Of a DNA stretch of 31,817 nucleotides, positions 7,543-15,592 are shown piece by piece. Numbering within the stretch: position 1 is the stretch's first letter; each line of letters starts with the position of its first letter. Source of the stretch: a virus. The stretch covers positions 1 to 31,817 of the IMG/VR virus record IMGVR_UViG_3300036790_000668. One strand, written 5' to 3'. Under the pieces are notes generated by a model. The model was not told the DNA's origin, searched no databases, and saw only the letters and a program-made list of their open reading frames with translations. The position numbers and the translations under genes were made by a program.

Positions 7543-7981
7543 AAACTCCCTTCGCACAGTTGCAATTCCAACACTCTAATCGAACGTTCGATGGAAAATT
7601 GTGCTTAACTAGCCAAGAGTACAACGCGCAGCCACCTTGAATCCTTCGTCGCTTATACCCGCCCTTCCCGACGTACAATTTCGTGGTTTCGTCAGGTTGT
7701 TGATGCCCGATAGTCAGGAACTCTTTTCGGGTTTCTCCGCAGCAAGCGTACTTGTTTCCGTAGGCAGCAAGTACTCGGTTTCGCAAGGAAATTCGGAATC
7801 TTTTTTGGGTCGCTTTGTATTGATCATTGTGTCTGCCTGCCCAACTGGCATTTCTTTCGGCATGACACGTTCGACAGTAGAACTGCCTCGCGTCCCACCA
7901 ACTTTTACAGATATTTCTGGCGGGATCGAGGGAGACTCCGCAGTCTTTGCATTTTGGATTCGATATCGTCTTTCGTACCAA
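7514..7981 (-). CDS. HNH endonuclease (phage zinc-binding type)
   Basis: 155 residues. An N-terminal zinc motif (KCKDCG, then CRTCH) is followed by the HNH core 'YGNKYACCGETRKEFLTIGHQQ'. The C-terminal 'LYSWLVKHNFPSNVRLECWNCNCAKGVYGYCPHE' block is typical of phage free-standing HNH proteins. The usual 'DH' of the core reads GH here; the His is kept, so activity is plausible but not certain. I chose TTG at 7981 because AAGGAG stands eight bases upstream and the cysteine pair begins soon after. A second reading frame (7714-8091) overlaps this gene completely on the same strand; the HNH signature makes this frame the more credible one. Confidence 0.82.
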   Translation of the reverse strand: MVRKTISNPKCKDCGVSLDPARNICKSWWDARQFYCRTCHAERNASWAGRHNDQYKATQKRFRISLRNRVLAAYGNKYACCGETRKEFLTIGHQQPDETTKLYVGKGGYKRRRIQGGCALYSWLVKHNFPSNVRLECWNCNCAKGVYGYCPHERE

Positions 7982-8091
7982 GCGGCCCGCTCCTTAAAAT
8001 ACAACTTCATGATGTTGCCCGACCGCCGCGATTCGTACCAGCACAAAACGTCTGCCAGCAGCAAAAGAATCAGCAGGATGTGGTCAAACAT
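7714..8091 (-). CDS. Doubtful overlapping ORF with N-terminal membrane segment
   Basis: 125-codon frame starting MFDHILLILLLLADVLCWY, a short hydrophobic N-terminus followed by a charged, low-complexity tail. From 7714 to 7981 it lies in another frame inside the HNH gene, and the AAGGAG of that gene is inside it. It has no convincing ribosome binding site of its own. Only the first 36 or so codons are free of overlap. It could be a small leader or membrane peptide translated ahead of the HNH gene, or chance. Listed so that the 8000-8091 stretch is accounted for. Confidence 0.3.
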   Translation of the reverse strand: MFDHILLILLLLADVLCWYESRRSGNIMKLYFKERAAWYERRYRIQNAKTAESPSIPPEISVKVGGTRGSSTVERVMPKEMPVGQADTMINTKRPKKDSEFPCETEYLLPTETSTLAAEKPEKSS

Positions 8092-8100
8092 GGCGGGACC

Positions 8101-8129
8101 AAAGTACCAGTCGGGGGTACTAAAGTCAA
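8101..8129 (-). promoter_or_regulatory. Sigma70-like promoter for the HNH/EndoVII genes
   Basis: Minus strand TTGACT (8124-8129), a 17-base spacer and TACTTT (8101-8106). The spacer and -10 box contain a dyad AGTACC-N7-GGTACT (8103-8121). It points into the HNH/EndoVII genes. Position in the divergent gap between minus and plus genes and the correct spacing support it; the -10 box is weaker than at 6747. Confidence 0.6.
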
Positions 8130-8157
8130 GCCTTAAAAATCGGTACTTTCGTACTAT
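8103..8157. promoter_or_regulatory. GTAC dyads in the divergent control region (putative operators)
   Basis: Two dyads, AGTACC-N7-GGTACT at 8103-8121 and GTACTTTCGTAC at 8143-8154, lie about 36 bases apart centre to centre, between the minus-strand HNH gene and the plus-strand gene at 8192. The second overlaps a plus-strand TACTAT (8152-8157) that could be a -10 box for the plus-strand island, although no good -35 is seen. The core of the second dyad also appears at 6749-6762 (GTACTAAAGTAC) and 19151-19162. Confidence 0.5.
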
Positions 8158-8191
8158 GGACGGAATACAGCAAACCCTTTAGACTCTCTAC

Positions 8192-8491
8192 ATGATTAAA
8201 CCGAAGAAGTTACCAACGGTCCTGTCTTTGAAGTTAGCCGCTGCTCCCCGGTGGGGAGTTCGAATCTACGGCGTTGTCCAATCACAATCCCGTGGAACTC
8301 GGCTCAATCATTCGGTGGTCTTCCGTCAAATCGGACGCCGAAAAACTTGGGCGTGCTCCTGCGAGCGTCACGTTTTTCGTGCCGACCGCTGCGACCACAT
8401 TAAGGCGATGCAGGAGGAGTTGAAAATCCGAGCCAAGAGCGCGTCGACGAAATCTTCGATTGCAAAACGGCTCTACAAAGTAGCAGCATAA
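8192..8491 (+). CDS. Small basic protein with SWIM-like zinc motif
   Basis: 99 residues, basic (RRK, KPKK). 'CSCERHVFRADRCDH' fits the SWIM zinc-finger pattern C-x-C-x(n)-C-x-H, which usually mediates DNA or protein binding. No catalytic domain is visible. It is the first gene of the only plus-strand island, divergent from the HNH genes and directly after a region of GTAC dyads. A DNA-binding regulatory role is possible but inferred only from the zinc motif. No clear Shine-Dalgarno precedes the ATG, which lowers certainty about the exact start. Confidence 0.6.
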   Translation: MIKPKKLPTVLSLKLAAAPRWGVRIYGVVQSQSRGTRLNHSVVFRQIGRRKTWACSCERHVFRADRCDHIKAMQEELKIRAKSASTKSSIAKRLYKVAA

Positions 8492-8519
8492 AATCTGACC
8501 GAATCAGGAGACTGAAAAA

Positions 8520-8846
8520 GTGGAAACTAAAACTGTGCATCCCCATTTGCCCACGGTGGCACCCAGTGGCTTTGCTTTCAAGCTGCGCACAATTCCAAAT
8601 GCAGTGGACCCCAAGCATCGCTATTTTCAAGGATCGCTTTCGGGAGGCAAAGGACGGTCGGCCCGGCTCGTTTTCTCAGTCCTCGCGGATCGCGCAAAGA
8701 CGTTCGCGCATCTCGCCCTCGCTGAGTCGTTCGCGACCTTTGTGAACAATAAACACCTTTTTCCCGACGCGCCGAAGTTCGAAATCGTGATCGAGCGGGC
8801 GGGATATAGCAGCGAGTCGCTTCGCCTGACCACGCTCGCTGAATAA
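8520..8846 (+). CDS. Hypothetical protein (108 aa)
   Basis: 108 residues from a GTG start (AGGAG nine bases upstream). The sequence has mixed alpha/beta character and basic patches (GGKGRSARLVFSV, AKTFAHLALAESFATFV). No recognised domain, signal or membrane segment. It lies 28 bases after the SWIM-like gene and 63 bases before the exported-protein gene, so all three probably form one plus-strand transcription unit ending at the terminator at 10029-10060. Confidence 0.6.
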   Translation: METKTVHPHLPTVAPSGFAFKLRTIPNAVDPKHRYFQGSLSGGKGRSARLVFSVLADRAKTFAHLALAESFATFVNNKHLFPDAPKFEIVIERAGYSSESLRLTTLAE

Positions 8847-8909
8847 AAATTCTGAGAGCACGGAGCCCTGCCCCGCCGCGCTACAGATGAAGTCTGTTTG
8901 GAGAACAAT

Positions 8910-10004
8910 ATGAAATCCGCGTTAATCGCGCTGGCCGCACTCGTCTGTCTGTCGATTGCGACCCCGGCACACGCATGGAATTGCAGTGATCCGCTTGCAT
9001 CCCGAGTGGATGTCGGCGGCACGAAACCCGCTGGCGCTTCCGCAGGCGACGGTGATGGTCAGTATTACATCGGCGGCGATGCCGCCAATTCGAGCGATTA
9101 CTATGTCTGCGAGGTTCCGAAGACTCCCACCACGCCGACAGGAGGAAACAGCAATGCGAATTCGTCATCGAGCAGCAACAGTTCGGCAGCATCTAACTCT
9201 GCTTCGACTTCTTCAGCGACTGGTGGTAAAGCAACTTCCAATTCCAGTGCTAATGGAGGCAGCGCGACGGCATCTGGAGGGAACGCGACTGGTGGCAACT
9301 CTAGTTCTGGAGTTACCAATTCTGGAAACTCTTCCGTCAACAACACCAATAACGTTCACGCATCTGGGGGTCAGGGCGGTGCCGGGGGTGTTGCCACAGC
9401 CACCGGAGGAAACCAAAAGCAACAGCAGTCCCAAACCCTCTCGAACGCGGGAAACTCAACGGCGTCGGCGTCGGGTAACGGCGTCGGCAACGGCAACAAC
9501 GCGAACGACACGACAATCAACGAGCAACGCGACGTAGCGAGCGCCTACGCACCGTCGATGACGGCTACCGTTCAGTGCTTCAAGCCTTTCTCGGGCGGTG
9601 GTCAGGGTCTGCTGTTCGGTGCATCGTTCGGTGGCGGGAAGATCGACGACAATTGCGCCCGTCTCGAAGCCTCGCGTCAGGCTCCCAGCATTCTTGCCCG
9701 ATGCAAGGTGTATTTGACGAGCAAGTACGCCAAGGAAGCACACGTCACGATAGACGATTGCTTGCCAAAGCCGGTCGTTGTGATCGCATCGACACCCGTT
9801 GCCGTAGTGGCTCCGGTTCAGCCGAGCATCACGATTAACGTGCCTCCGGCCATCGTCACTGTGATTCCGGCCCCGGTCGTTGCGCCCGCGCCGTCTGTGG
9901 CGGTCGCTGCTGCCGCGATGCATCACAGGACACACGTACCCTGCAATCCGGTGCCGCAAGGCAAGGGAAAATGTGTGGTCGATAACAACAGCATCAAGCA
10001 GTAG
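8910..10004 (+). CDS. Exported Ser/Asn/Gly-rich protein with conserved C-terminal domain
   Basis: 364 residues. A clear signal peptide (MKSALIALAALVCLSIATPAHA, cleavage after AHA) is followed by a low-complexity region at about 75-195 rich in Ser, Asn, Gly, Thr and Ala. A more ordered domain then begins near 'RDVASAYAPSMTATVQCFKPF' and includes 'FGASFGGGKIDDNCARLEASR' and several cysteines that could form disulphides. The C-terminal stretch is rich in Val, Pro and Ala. From memory, similar 'AYAP...FGxSFGGGKIDExC' domains with variable low-complexity N-termini occur in other phages, without known function. The ATG at 8910 has GGAG six bases upstream; the TTG at 8898 would weaken the signal peptide. 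The product should reach the periplasm or surface of the infected cell, or the virion. Confidence 0.8.
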   Translation: MKSALIALAALVCLSIATPAHAWNCSDPLASRVDVGGTKPAGASAGDGDGQYYIGGDAANSSDYYVCEVPKTPTTPTGGNSNANSSSSSNSSAASNSASTSSATGGKATSNSSANGGSATASGGNATGGNSSSGVTNSGNSSVNNTNNVHASGGQGGAGGVATATGGNQKQQQSQTLSNAGNSTASASGNGVGNGNNANDTTINEQRDVASAYAPSMTATVQCFKPFSGGGQGLLFGASFGGGKIDDNCARLEASRQAPSILARCKVYLTSKYAKEAHVTIDDCLPKPVVVIASTPVAVVAPVQPSITINVPPAIVTVIPAPVVAPAPSVAVAAAAMHHRTHVPCNPVPQGKGKCVVDNNSIKQ

Positions 10005-10028
10005 GATTTAATCCAAGTCGTGCCGCGA

Positions 10029-10060
10029 GGGAGCCTCTGCAGTTGGGGCTCCCTTTTTTT
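10029..10060 (+). terminator. Intrinsic terminator of the plus-strand island
   Basis: GGGAGCC (10029-10035) pairs with GGCTCCC (10047-10053) and is followed by seven T residues (10054-10060) on the plus strand. It lies 25 bases after the exported-protein gene and touches the stop codon of the convergent giant gene. The other strand has no T run after the hairpin, so it works mainly for plus-strand transcripts. Confidence 0.9.
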
Positions 10061-13000
10061 ATTTCTTCGCGGGTTTCTTCAGATTTCCGAGGGCCGCAAT
10101 CAAATCCATGGCGTTGTATTTTCCTTTGGATTTTTTCTTGGGCTCGGATGCGAAAAGCGTTGCCTGATCGGGCGCAGATTCGTTATGGCCGAAAGCGAAC
10201 GAGTCGTCATCGGGAGCAAGCGCCTTTATTTTTGTCGGGGAGATTGTTCCGAGGATGCGTCCAGCAGTTTTTCCAAGCTCAGTCTCACTAACTGGTGCTT
10301 GGCTGCCTGCGGGTCCACTTTGACTTGCGCGGGAGCCTGATGTCGCGCGATACGCTTCGCTAAGTCCTGCCGCTCCGCGTCCAATCCCGTGTTTTTCTGC
10401 GAGGCGGTCGAGGACGCCGCCGGGTCTTGTGATTTCTGGGTCATTTGCAATTACCTCCGCGTAGTCCTTACCGATGTTGTTGATGACCTCGGCATTAAGC
10501 GTACCAGCCGCATCCGCCGGAGTCAATCCTTCCTTCAAAAGCGTTTTCAAACCCAGCACGGTGCCCCAAAGTTGTTCTTGGCCTTCTCCACCTTTGAGCC
10601 CGAGCATCTTTGCAGCTTGCCGGAGGTGCGCGGAATCTGCGATGTACTGTGCCGCAGGCCCACCGGTGCTATTGCGGCCAAAGAAATCTCGGATGTGAGA
10701 GTCGATGACGAGTCGATTCAAATTTCCTGCGCCTGCGACGGTTGCACCCATGGACGGCACTTTGCGAGCGCCTTCCGTGGTGCCCATCAGAGGATTTTTT
10801 GCATCTTCCCGGAATACATCACCACCGAATGGGCGCTCACCTTTCATTTCAGGGCTATTCACGAGGTTGAAGATTTTGGTCGTATCCGTGCCTTGGTTCG
10901 TAAGCTTGCCGCGTTTGTTGTACGTATCGGACATCGCGGCATTGCCTTTTTTCCCGTTCCCAGCAGGTTGTGCACCGTTCGACTTCACGATTTTGTCGAT
11001 GCTGGCACGGTCGAGAGGCTTTCCAGCATCCAACCAATCCGCGTATGTGTGCCATGCCAAATTGTTTGCGTCCTCGACGGATTTGTTCGCCGAAAGTGCC
11101 GCATGCCATTGTTTCAAAACTTCCGCATGCGATGGACCGATTGTTTTTGCCGCAGCTGCGCCGTCATCCGCAAGCCCATGGAAAATGTCGATGTACCGTT
11201 TCCACCAGCCGCCCAGCGCCGCGCCAGCTTGCATCGCGTTCGCCGTTTCATTCACCGACGGAATCAGGTTGTGATACTGCGTCATGACGTTGCGCTGCAG
11301 CGTTTTGTTTCCCTGCAGGTAATCGCGTTCATCAGGTTCCAAGCTGTCGTACACGTCCTTCGAAAGGTGCTCGAAATTTTTGATGCCGGAAAGCGGTTCA
11401 TTGCGCAAGTCCTTCATCCGGTCTTCCATCGAATAGTTCGGGAATTCCGAACGCAGGCCGACGCCAGCCGTGGGAATTTCCTCTTGTTTGCCGATGTCGA
11501 ACGCCGCTCGCTGATCGAGCTTCTTTGCGACGCGCGCCGCGCCTTCGCCAATCGCCCCCAAGTTTATCTCATGCCCGCCGGGGAGGTTGGACGTATTGTC
11601 CCAGCCAATGCGAAGCTCAGGATGCTTATCCAGCAAGTCCTGATGCTTGGCTTGAAAATTTTCGAAATCCGCCTGTGTCGGAGAATGATCGAGAGCCTGA
11701 CGAGCCTCTGGAACAATTTCGGTGCCAAGACCTTTGGTATCAGGCTGGCCTGTGCGCGGGTCTAAGCCGCCAGCTGGTTGCGCAGCAGCGGTCTCAGCGG
11801 CGGTTTTCGACCAACCGTTGGACGGCACCGCTCGGTAATGCGTTGCATCCACGGGCCGCAACTTGCCATCATCGACCAGTTTGTCGATAGTGCTGTTGAT
11901 TTCAGCCTGATCGTTGCTGTTCGTGAAGAGCTTGATGTCGTTCGCAGTGAACGGCGTACTCCCGAAGGTCGATGCAATATCCATCGCGCTGTTGGCGATT
12001 CCTTCATCACCTTTTCCCGGTGTCGCGGAATTGAATTCTGGTGCAAGCATCATGGCTTTCTGCTCCGCGTACGGGCGGTCAGGAGCAGCAACATAGCCGG
12101 GTTCGCCTTTGCCGATTATCTCATTGTTCGCGTTGCGCATGTGCGCGCCGTAGTTCACCCATGCATTTTGAGCGCGCGTCTCGCTCGTGAGCGCCGGAAT
12201 CGCTTCCGGGCTGAACATCTGGCGATGTAGTAAATAGGCGTTCTCTTCGCCTGTCGGGCCGAACTGATGACCTTCTGCTGCGTGTCCGAACAGATCGTGA
12301 ATGGCGCGCAGCTTGTCCATGTACTTCAAACCGGTCTGTGGGTCCACTGCGGCCATCGGGTGATCGTTGGGAATGTCGCCACCTTGGAAGAAGTAGAGGT
12401 GATGATTATCCTTCACGTCTTCCATCATTTCGCGGCTATTGGCGTAAGGCTGGCCCTTCTGGGTCCATGGGTCAAACTCCATGCCCATTTTATTTGTGGC
12501 ATAATCCCATTGCTTGTCGATGTCGCTCTTCAACGCATCATATGTCTTTTTCACTTCCGGGCTGTCGGGTTCATGCTTCAGCGTATCGAAGTGATCGGCA
12601 AGACGTTTTGCAAAAGCCTCCGAAACTTTCTTTGGAGCAACGTCAATGTCTCCACGCCCCTGTTCCTTGTTGAAAGAATTCGCGGCCTCGCTTACGGTCA
12701 TTTTTGATTCGGGAGTGCTCACGCCACGCTGGTCGGGGTGTGCTTGAATCTGCCGCAGATAATCTTCGGTATCCCCGGCGCGCGGAAATTCTTTCGACAT
12801 CGTCGCAGTGTCTTTGTTTTCGGCATTCACATCCGTGCGTTCCATCACGACATTGCCGTTGCGGCCTGCTTGCGCGATGGCGCGCTGTAACGCAGGAATC
12901 TGCTCTTCGGTAACACCTTGTTTTGGAATCGAGACGTGCAGGGTATCGCCACCCCGGTCTTTGCTAAACCGCAGGCGCACAGCACCCGAATCATTTAGGA

Positions 13001-14996
13001 AGCCGACCCGGTTATCCGGCGTCCCACTGTATTTCTTGCTGGTGTCGTAGAAGTCGATGGCGGTATCGTGAAACGTGCCAGCGGGCAAATGAATGAACTG
13101 GCCGTCCGGTGCGAGAAATGATGCACCTTTTTTAACTGGAGCGGCGTCCTCACTGGTGCCGAGGGCATCCGCCATTTTTTGAAGCGTGGGATTTTCGTAA
13201 TCGGTGCCGGGCGCTACGGTCGCGGTTGCGGGGAGCTTGTTCGGTACGGCTTTCCCGTTGTTTTCTCGTACAGTTCCTTGCGTGTCTGTTCCTGCTGCGC
13301 TGGGTTCAGTTTTTGAAACGACTGTGCCATTTGTTCCCCGACTTCCTTCAGGTGGTTCTTCATTTCGTGCCTCCCGTACTTGTCGCAAAACATCCTGAAC
13401 CTTTTCAGGACTTGCATGCAGCGAATTGGGGAGTCCTTCCTCCCGAATCGCAGAATTCTGTTTGATTATATCACCGGTCGCTGGATGACTCAAGATGTCG
13501 GTCGCTTTCTGGTAACCGGCTTTGATCATGTCGTTGACTTCATCGGACGTGTATCCCAGCGTTTTGCCGATCTTGTGAAGTGCACCTAGATCACCGGCCA
13601 CGCCTTTATTTTCATCGATGGGCAGTCCATGCAACAAATCTTCTGCGACGCCGCCTGCGAGGTAGGTCGGCACAAATTTCGGCCACGAGTCCTTCAATGC
13701 CTCGTCGCTGAATTCGAGGATGCCGGGTTTTCCCGGTACCGTTTTGACTCCGGGAATTTTTGTCCAATCAAATTTCGTCGCCGCCGCCATACTAGTTCCG
13801 GCACTCTCGGGATGCAAGTGACTCTGAATTTCGGCACCCTCCGTCGGCAAGCCCATCGCATCTGCCACAACCGCATGCGCGTACTCGTGTGAAATCGCCC
13901 CATGTGTCGTGCCGTTATCGGTCAACAGGTCTTGCGGGATTTGTAGCAACCCATTGCCGGTCTTGTTCAACCCTCCCACATATTTTCCGGAATCGCCGTA
14001 CGCCGGGCTCAGATTCACTTTTTGGCCGGGCAGTTCTCCGCGCCGCGCGAGCGCCTGCTCAAATTGCATCGGTGGATGTTCGACTGCCGCTTTTTCAGGA
14101 GGCACTTCGAAATCGACTTGGTATCCCGGTTTGCCGTTCGGGTGGGTAATGTTCTCGACCGGCTGCCCCTTGTCGCGTAATTTTTCCCACACTCGATTCG
14201 CATCCGGCGAGGTATTCGTCGAGTCGCTTGTGATCCGGTTCGCTCCCTTGGTCGGAGCTTCGTCCAGCGCGGATTTGTACAGCGCCTGCCCAATCCCTTG
14301 ACCGCGCATTTCTGGTGTGACTTGTGATCCGTAAATTTGCGCACGTCCGTCGGGATCGACTTTGTAGCCGACCGATCCAACTTTCTTTCCATCCACGTAC
14401 GCGCTGTGGGTACGATCCCAATCAGGCCCCTCGGCCTGAATGTCTACTTTCGGTGCCGCTTTCTCGGTCGTGAGTTTTTTACCACCGGCAGCGCTGAAAT
14501 CAATTCCCTCGGTCGCGGCTTTCGCGGCGGCTTCGGGAGCCGCTTCTTCGCCTCCGGTTACGACCTGTGCGCCGGTACCCGCCAGTGTACCGAGTTCACC
14601 CTTGATGTTTCCGGCCAAGCCCTGTTCATCGGCCTTCACGATATTACCGCCGACCAGTGGGATGCCGCTCTCCAGATATTCTACTGCGCCTTCTGCTTTG
14701 TTTTTCAGGCCGGGCGCGGCGAGACGGGCTTTTGCCGCTTCCTGCGCCTGAGGGTTTGTAATCGCGTCGCGCACGCCTGCGACGGCCTGCGACGCCGTAT
14801 CGAGGGGATGGGTGACCGCATCCTTGGTTTCGGACGCAGCTTCCCCGCCGACAGCTTCAGCGGTCGCGACCGGATGCTCATAGATCGCTTTCGCTGCTGC
14901 CTTGACCTGTTCGGGTTCTACCCCCAAAGAAGTCGCAAGAGAGTGAAGAAATCCCTCGTCTACCGGAGGATTCGGAGTTGTAGCGTCACCGGCCAT
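10059..14996 (-). CDS. Giant multidomain 'polyvalent' protein with GNAT-like and M41-like protease regions
   Basis: 1645 residues, the largest gene here. Visible parts: a helical Ala-rich N-terminus (1-170). A GNAT acetyltransferase-like segment at about 185-300 has the acetyl-CoA loop RGQGIG at 231-236. A zinc protease signature follows with HEYAH at 370-374, then 'LAGGVAEDLLHG' at 446-457 and 'GDL' at 468-470; this order resembles the FtsH/M41 peptidase (HExxH, AGxxAEE, Asp third ligand). A conserved block at about 830-985 contains 'AIHDLFGHAAEGHQFGPTGEENA' and 'SETRAQNAWVNYG', with His/Glu residues that could bind metal. Several smaller globular segments follow to the end. This layout matches phage polyvalent proteins that are packed in the head and injected with the DNA. 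AAGGA precedes the ATG. It follows a smaller probable virion protein. Injection is inferred. Confidence 0.8.
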   Translation of the reverse strand: MAGDATTPNPPVDEGFLHSLATSLGVEPEQVKAAAKAIYEHPVATAEAVGGEAASETKDAVTHPLDTASQAVAGVRDAITNPQAQEAAKARLAAPGLKNKAEGAVEYLESGIPLVGGNIVKADEQGLAGNIKGELGTLAGTGAQVVTGGEEAAPEAAAKAATEGIDFSAAGGKKLTTEKAAPKVDIQAEGPDWDRTHSAYVDGKKVGSVGYKVDPDGRAQIYGSQVTPEMRGQGIGQALYKSALDEAPTKGANRITSDSTNTSPDANRVWEKLRDKGQPVENITHPNGKPGYQVDFEVPPEKAAVEHPPMQFEQALARRGELPGQKVNLSPAYGDSGKYVGGLNKTGNGLLQIPQDLLTDNGTTHGAISHEYAHAVVADAMGLPTEGAEIQSHLHPESAGTSMAAATKFDWTKIPGVKTVPGKPGILEFSDEALKDSWPKFVPTYLAGGVAEDLLHGLPIDENKGVAGDLGALHKIGKTLGYTSDEVNDMIKAGYQKATDILSHPATGDIIKQNSAIREEGLPNSLHASPEKVQDVLRQVREARNEEPPEGSRGTNGTVVSKTEPSAAGTDTQGTVRENNGKAVPNKLPATATVAPGTDYENPTLQKMADALGTSEDAAPVKKGASFLAPDGQFIHLPAGTFHDTAIDFYDTSKKYSGTPDNRVGFLNDSGAVRLRFSKDRGGDTLHVSIPKQGVTEEQIPALQRAIAQAGRNGNVVMERTDVNAENKDTATMSKEFPRAGDTEDYLRQIQAHPDQRGVSTPESKMTVSEAANSFNKEQGRGDIDVAPKKVSEAFAKRLADHFDTLKHEPDSPEVKKTYDALKSDIDKQWDYATNKMGMEFDPWTQKGQPYANSREMMEDVKDNHHLYFFQGGDIPNDHPMAAVDPQTGLKYMDKLRAIHDLFGHAAEGHQFGPTGEENAYLLHRQMFSPEAIPALTSETRAQNAWVNYGAHMRNANNEIIGKGEPGYVAAPDRPYAEQKAMMLAPEFNSATPGKGDEGIANSAMDIASTFGSTPFTANDIKLFTNSNDQAEINSTIDKLVDDGKLRPVDATHYRAVPSNGWSKTAAETAAAQPAGGLDPRTGQPDTKGLGTEIVPEARQALDHSPTQADFENFQAKHQDLLDKHPELRIGWDNTSNLPGGHEINLGAIGEGAARVAKKLDQRAAFDIGKQEEIPTAGVGLRSEFPNYSMEDRMKDLRNEPLSGIKNFEHLSKDVYDSLEPDERDYLQGNKTLQRNVMTQYHNLIPSVNETANAMQAGAALGGWWKRYIDIFHGLADDGAAAAKTIGPSHAEVLKQWHAALSANKSVEDANNLAWHTYADWLDAGKPLDRASIDKIVKSNGAQPAGNGKKGNAAMSDTYNKRGKLTNQGTDTTKIFNLVNSPEMKGERPFGGDVFREDAKNPLMGTTEGARKVPSMGATVAGAGNLNRLVIDSHIRDFFGRNSTGGPAAQYIADSAHLRQAAKMLGLKGGEGQEQLWGTVLGLKTLLKEGLTPADAAGTLNAEVINNIGKDYAEVIANDPEITRPGGVLDRLAEKHGIGRGAAGLSEAYRATSGSRASQSGPAGSQAPVSETELGKTAGRILGTISPTKIKALAPDDDSFAFGHNESAPDQATLFASEPKKKSKGKYNAMDLIAALGNLKKPAKK

Positions 14997-15005
14997 TTTT
15001 GATCC

Positions 15006-15581
15006 TTATGGGTTCAACACATGCAGCGTCGGGTCGATGGCCCGTGCCTGTTCTAAATTCTCAGCCGGAATGTCGTGAACTCCGCCGTCCGAGGCCAAAA
15101 CACGATGATGACCCTCAGGAATCGGGGGGAGATGCTGTAAACCATCCGGGCGCGTCGGCTGGGCCAGCGGAGCGGCCTTCTTCGATGTGGGCTGCGTCTT
15201 TTCCTTACCAGCCGACTTGCCCTCGCCCTGAGCCGTCTCTGCGCTTTTTTCGGCCACGGTAATGAGAGTCTTCGCGACGGTCGGGTACTTTTCGGCCATC
15301 TCCAGCACTTTCGGATCGATGTTCGCAATGCTATTCAGCGCTTTTGCGGCTCGGTCGATGGGTTCCGGTGGCGCGACTGCGCGTTGCTTGGCGCTATACA
15401 ACTGCTGTTTCGTGTCGTCGGGAATCGACAAAGGCGCGAGTTTCGTCGCCAGTTCCGTCGCATTCTTCGTGTTGTGGAAGGTGTCCCACAACTCCGCGCG
15501 CTGGTCATCATTAATCGTTGGTTCTCCCGCGAGAATTGGTTTCGCCGCGTCAATGAATGGAGATTGATTGTCAACAGCCAT
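15006..15581 (-). CDS. Hypothetical probable virion protein (191 aa)
   Basis: 191 residues from the ATG at 15581, chosen for AAGGAG seven bases upstream; codons further upstream overlap the histidine phosphatase gene. Mostly helical, Ala/Lys/Pro-rich, with a disordered central stretch (about 125-150, 'GEGKSAGKEKTQPTSKKAAP'). The C-terminus includes 'HHRVLASDGGVHDIPAENLEQARAIDP', a short beta-type motif like those in phage injected or internal head proteins. It ends 9 bases before the giant gene, whose ribosome binding site overlaps its stop. Co-expression suggests a partner of the giant protein; no family recognised. Confidence 0.65.
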   Translation of the reverse strand: MAVDNQSPFIDAAKPILAGEPTINDDQRAELWDTFHNTKNATELATKLAPLSIPDDTKQQLYSAKQRAVAPPEPIDRAAKALNSIANIDPKVLEMAEKYPTVAKTLITVAEKSAETAQGEGKSAGKEKTQPTSKKAAPLAQPTRPDGLQHLPPIPEGHHRVLASDGGVHDIPAENLEQARAIDPTLHVLNP

Positions 15582-15592
15582 CGCCTTGCTCC

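Noticed and set aside
9101-9349. Acidic Leu/Val/Pro-rich minus-strand frame in the exported-protein gene
   Set aside because: It mirrors the low-complexity Ser/Asn/Gly stretch on the plus strand; the signal peptide and terminator support the plus strand.
9130-9500. Possible CRISPR array or tandem DNA repeat
   Set aside because: The repetition is in amino acid composition (Ser, Asn, Gly codons), without constant repeat units or spacers; no CRISPR array was seen anywhere.
10389-11765. 458-codon plus-strand frame opposite the giant gene
   Set aside because: It is antisense to the 1645-residue gene, which has recognisable motifs across its length; it has no domain or ribosome binding site.
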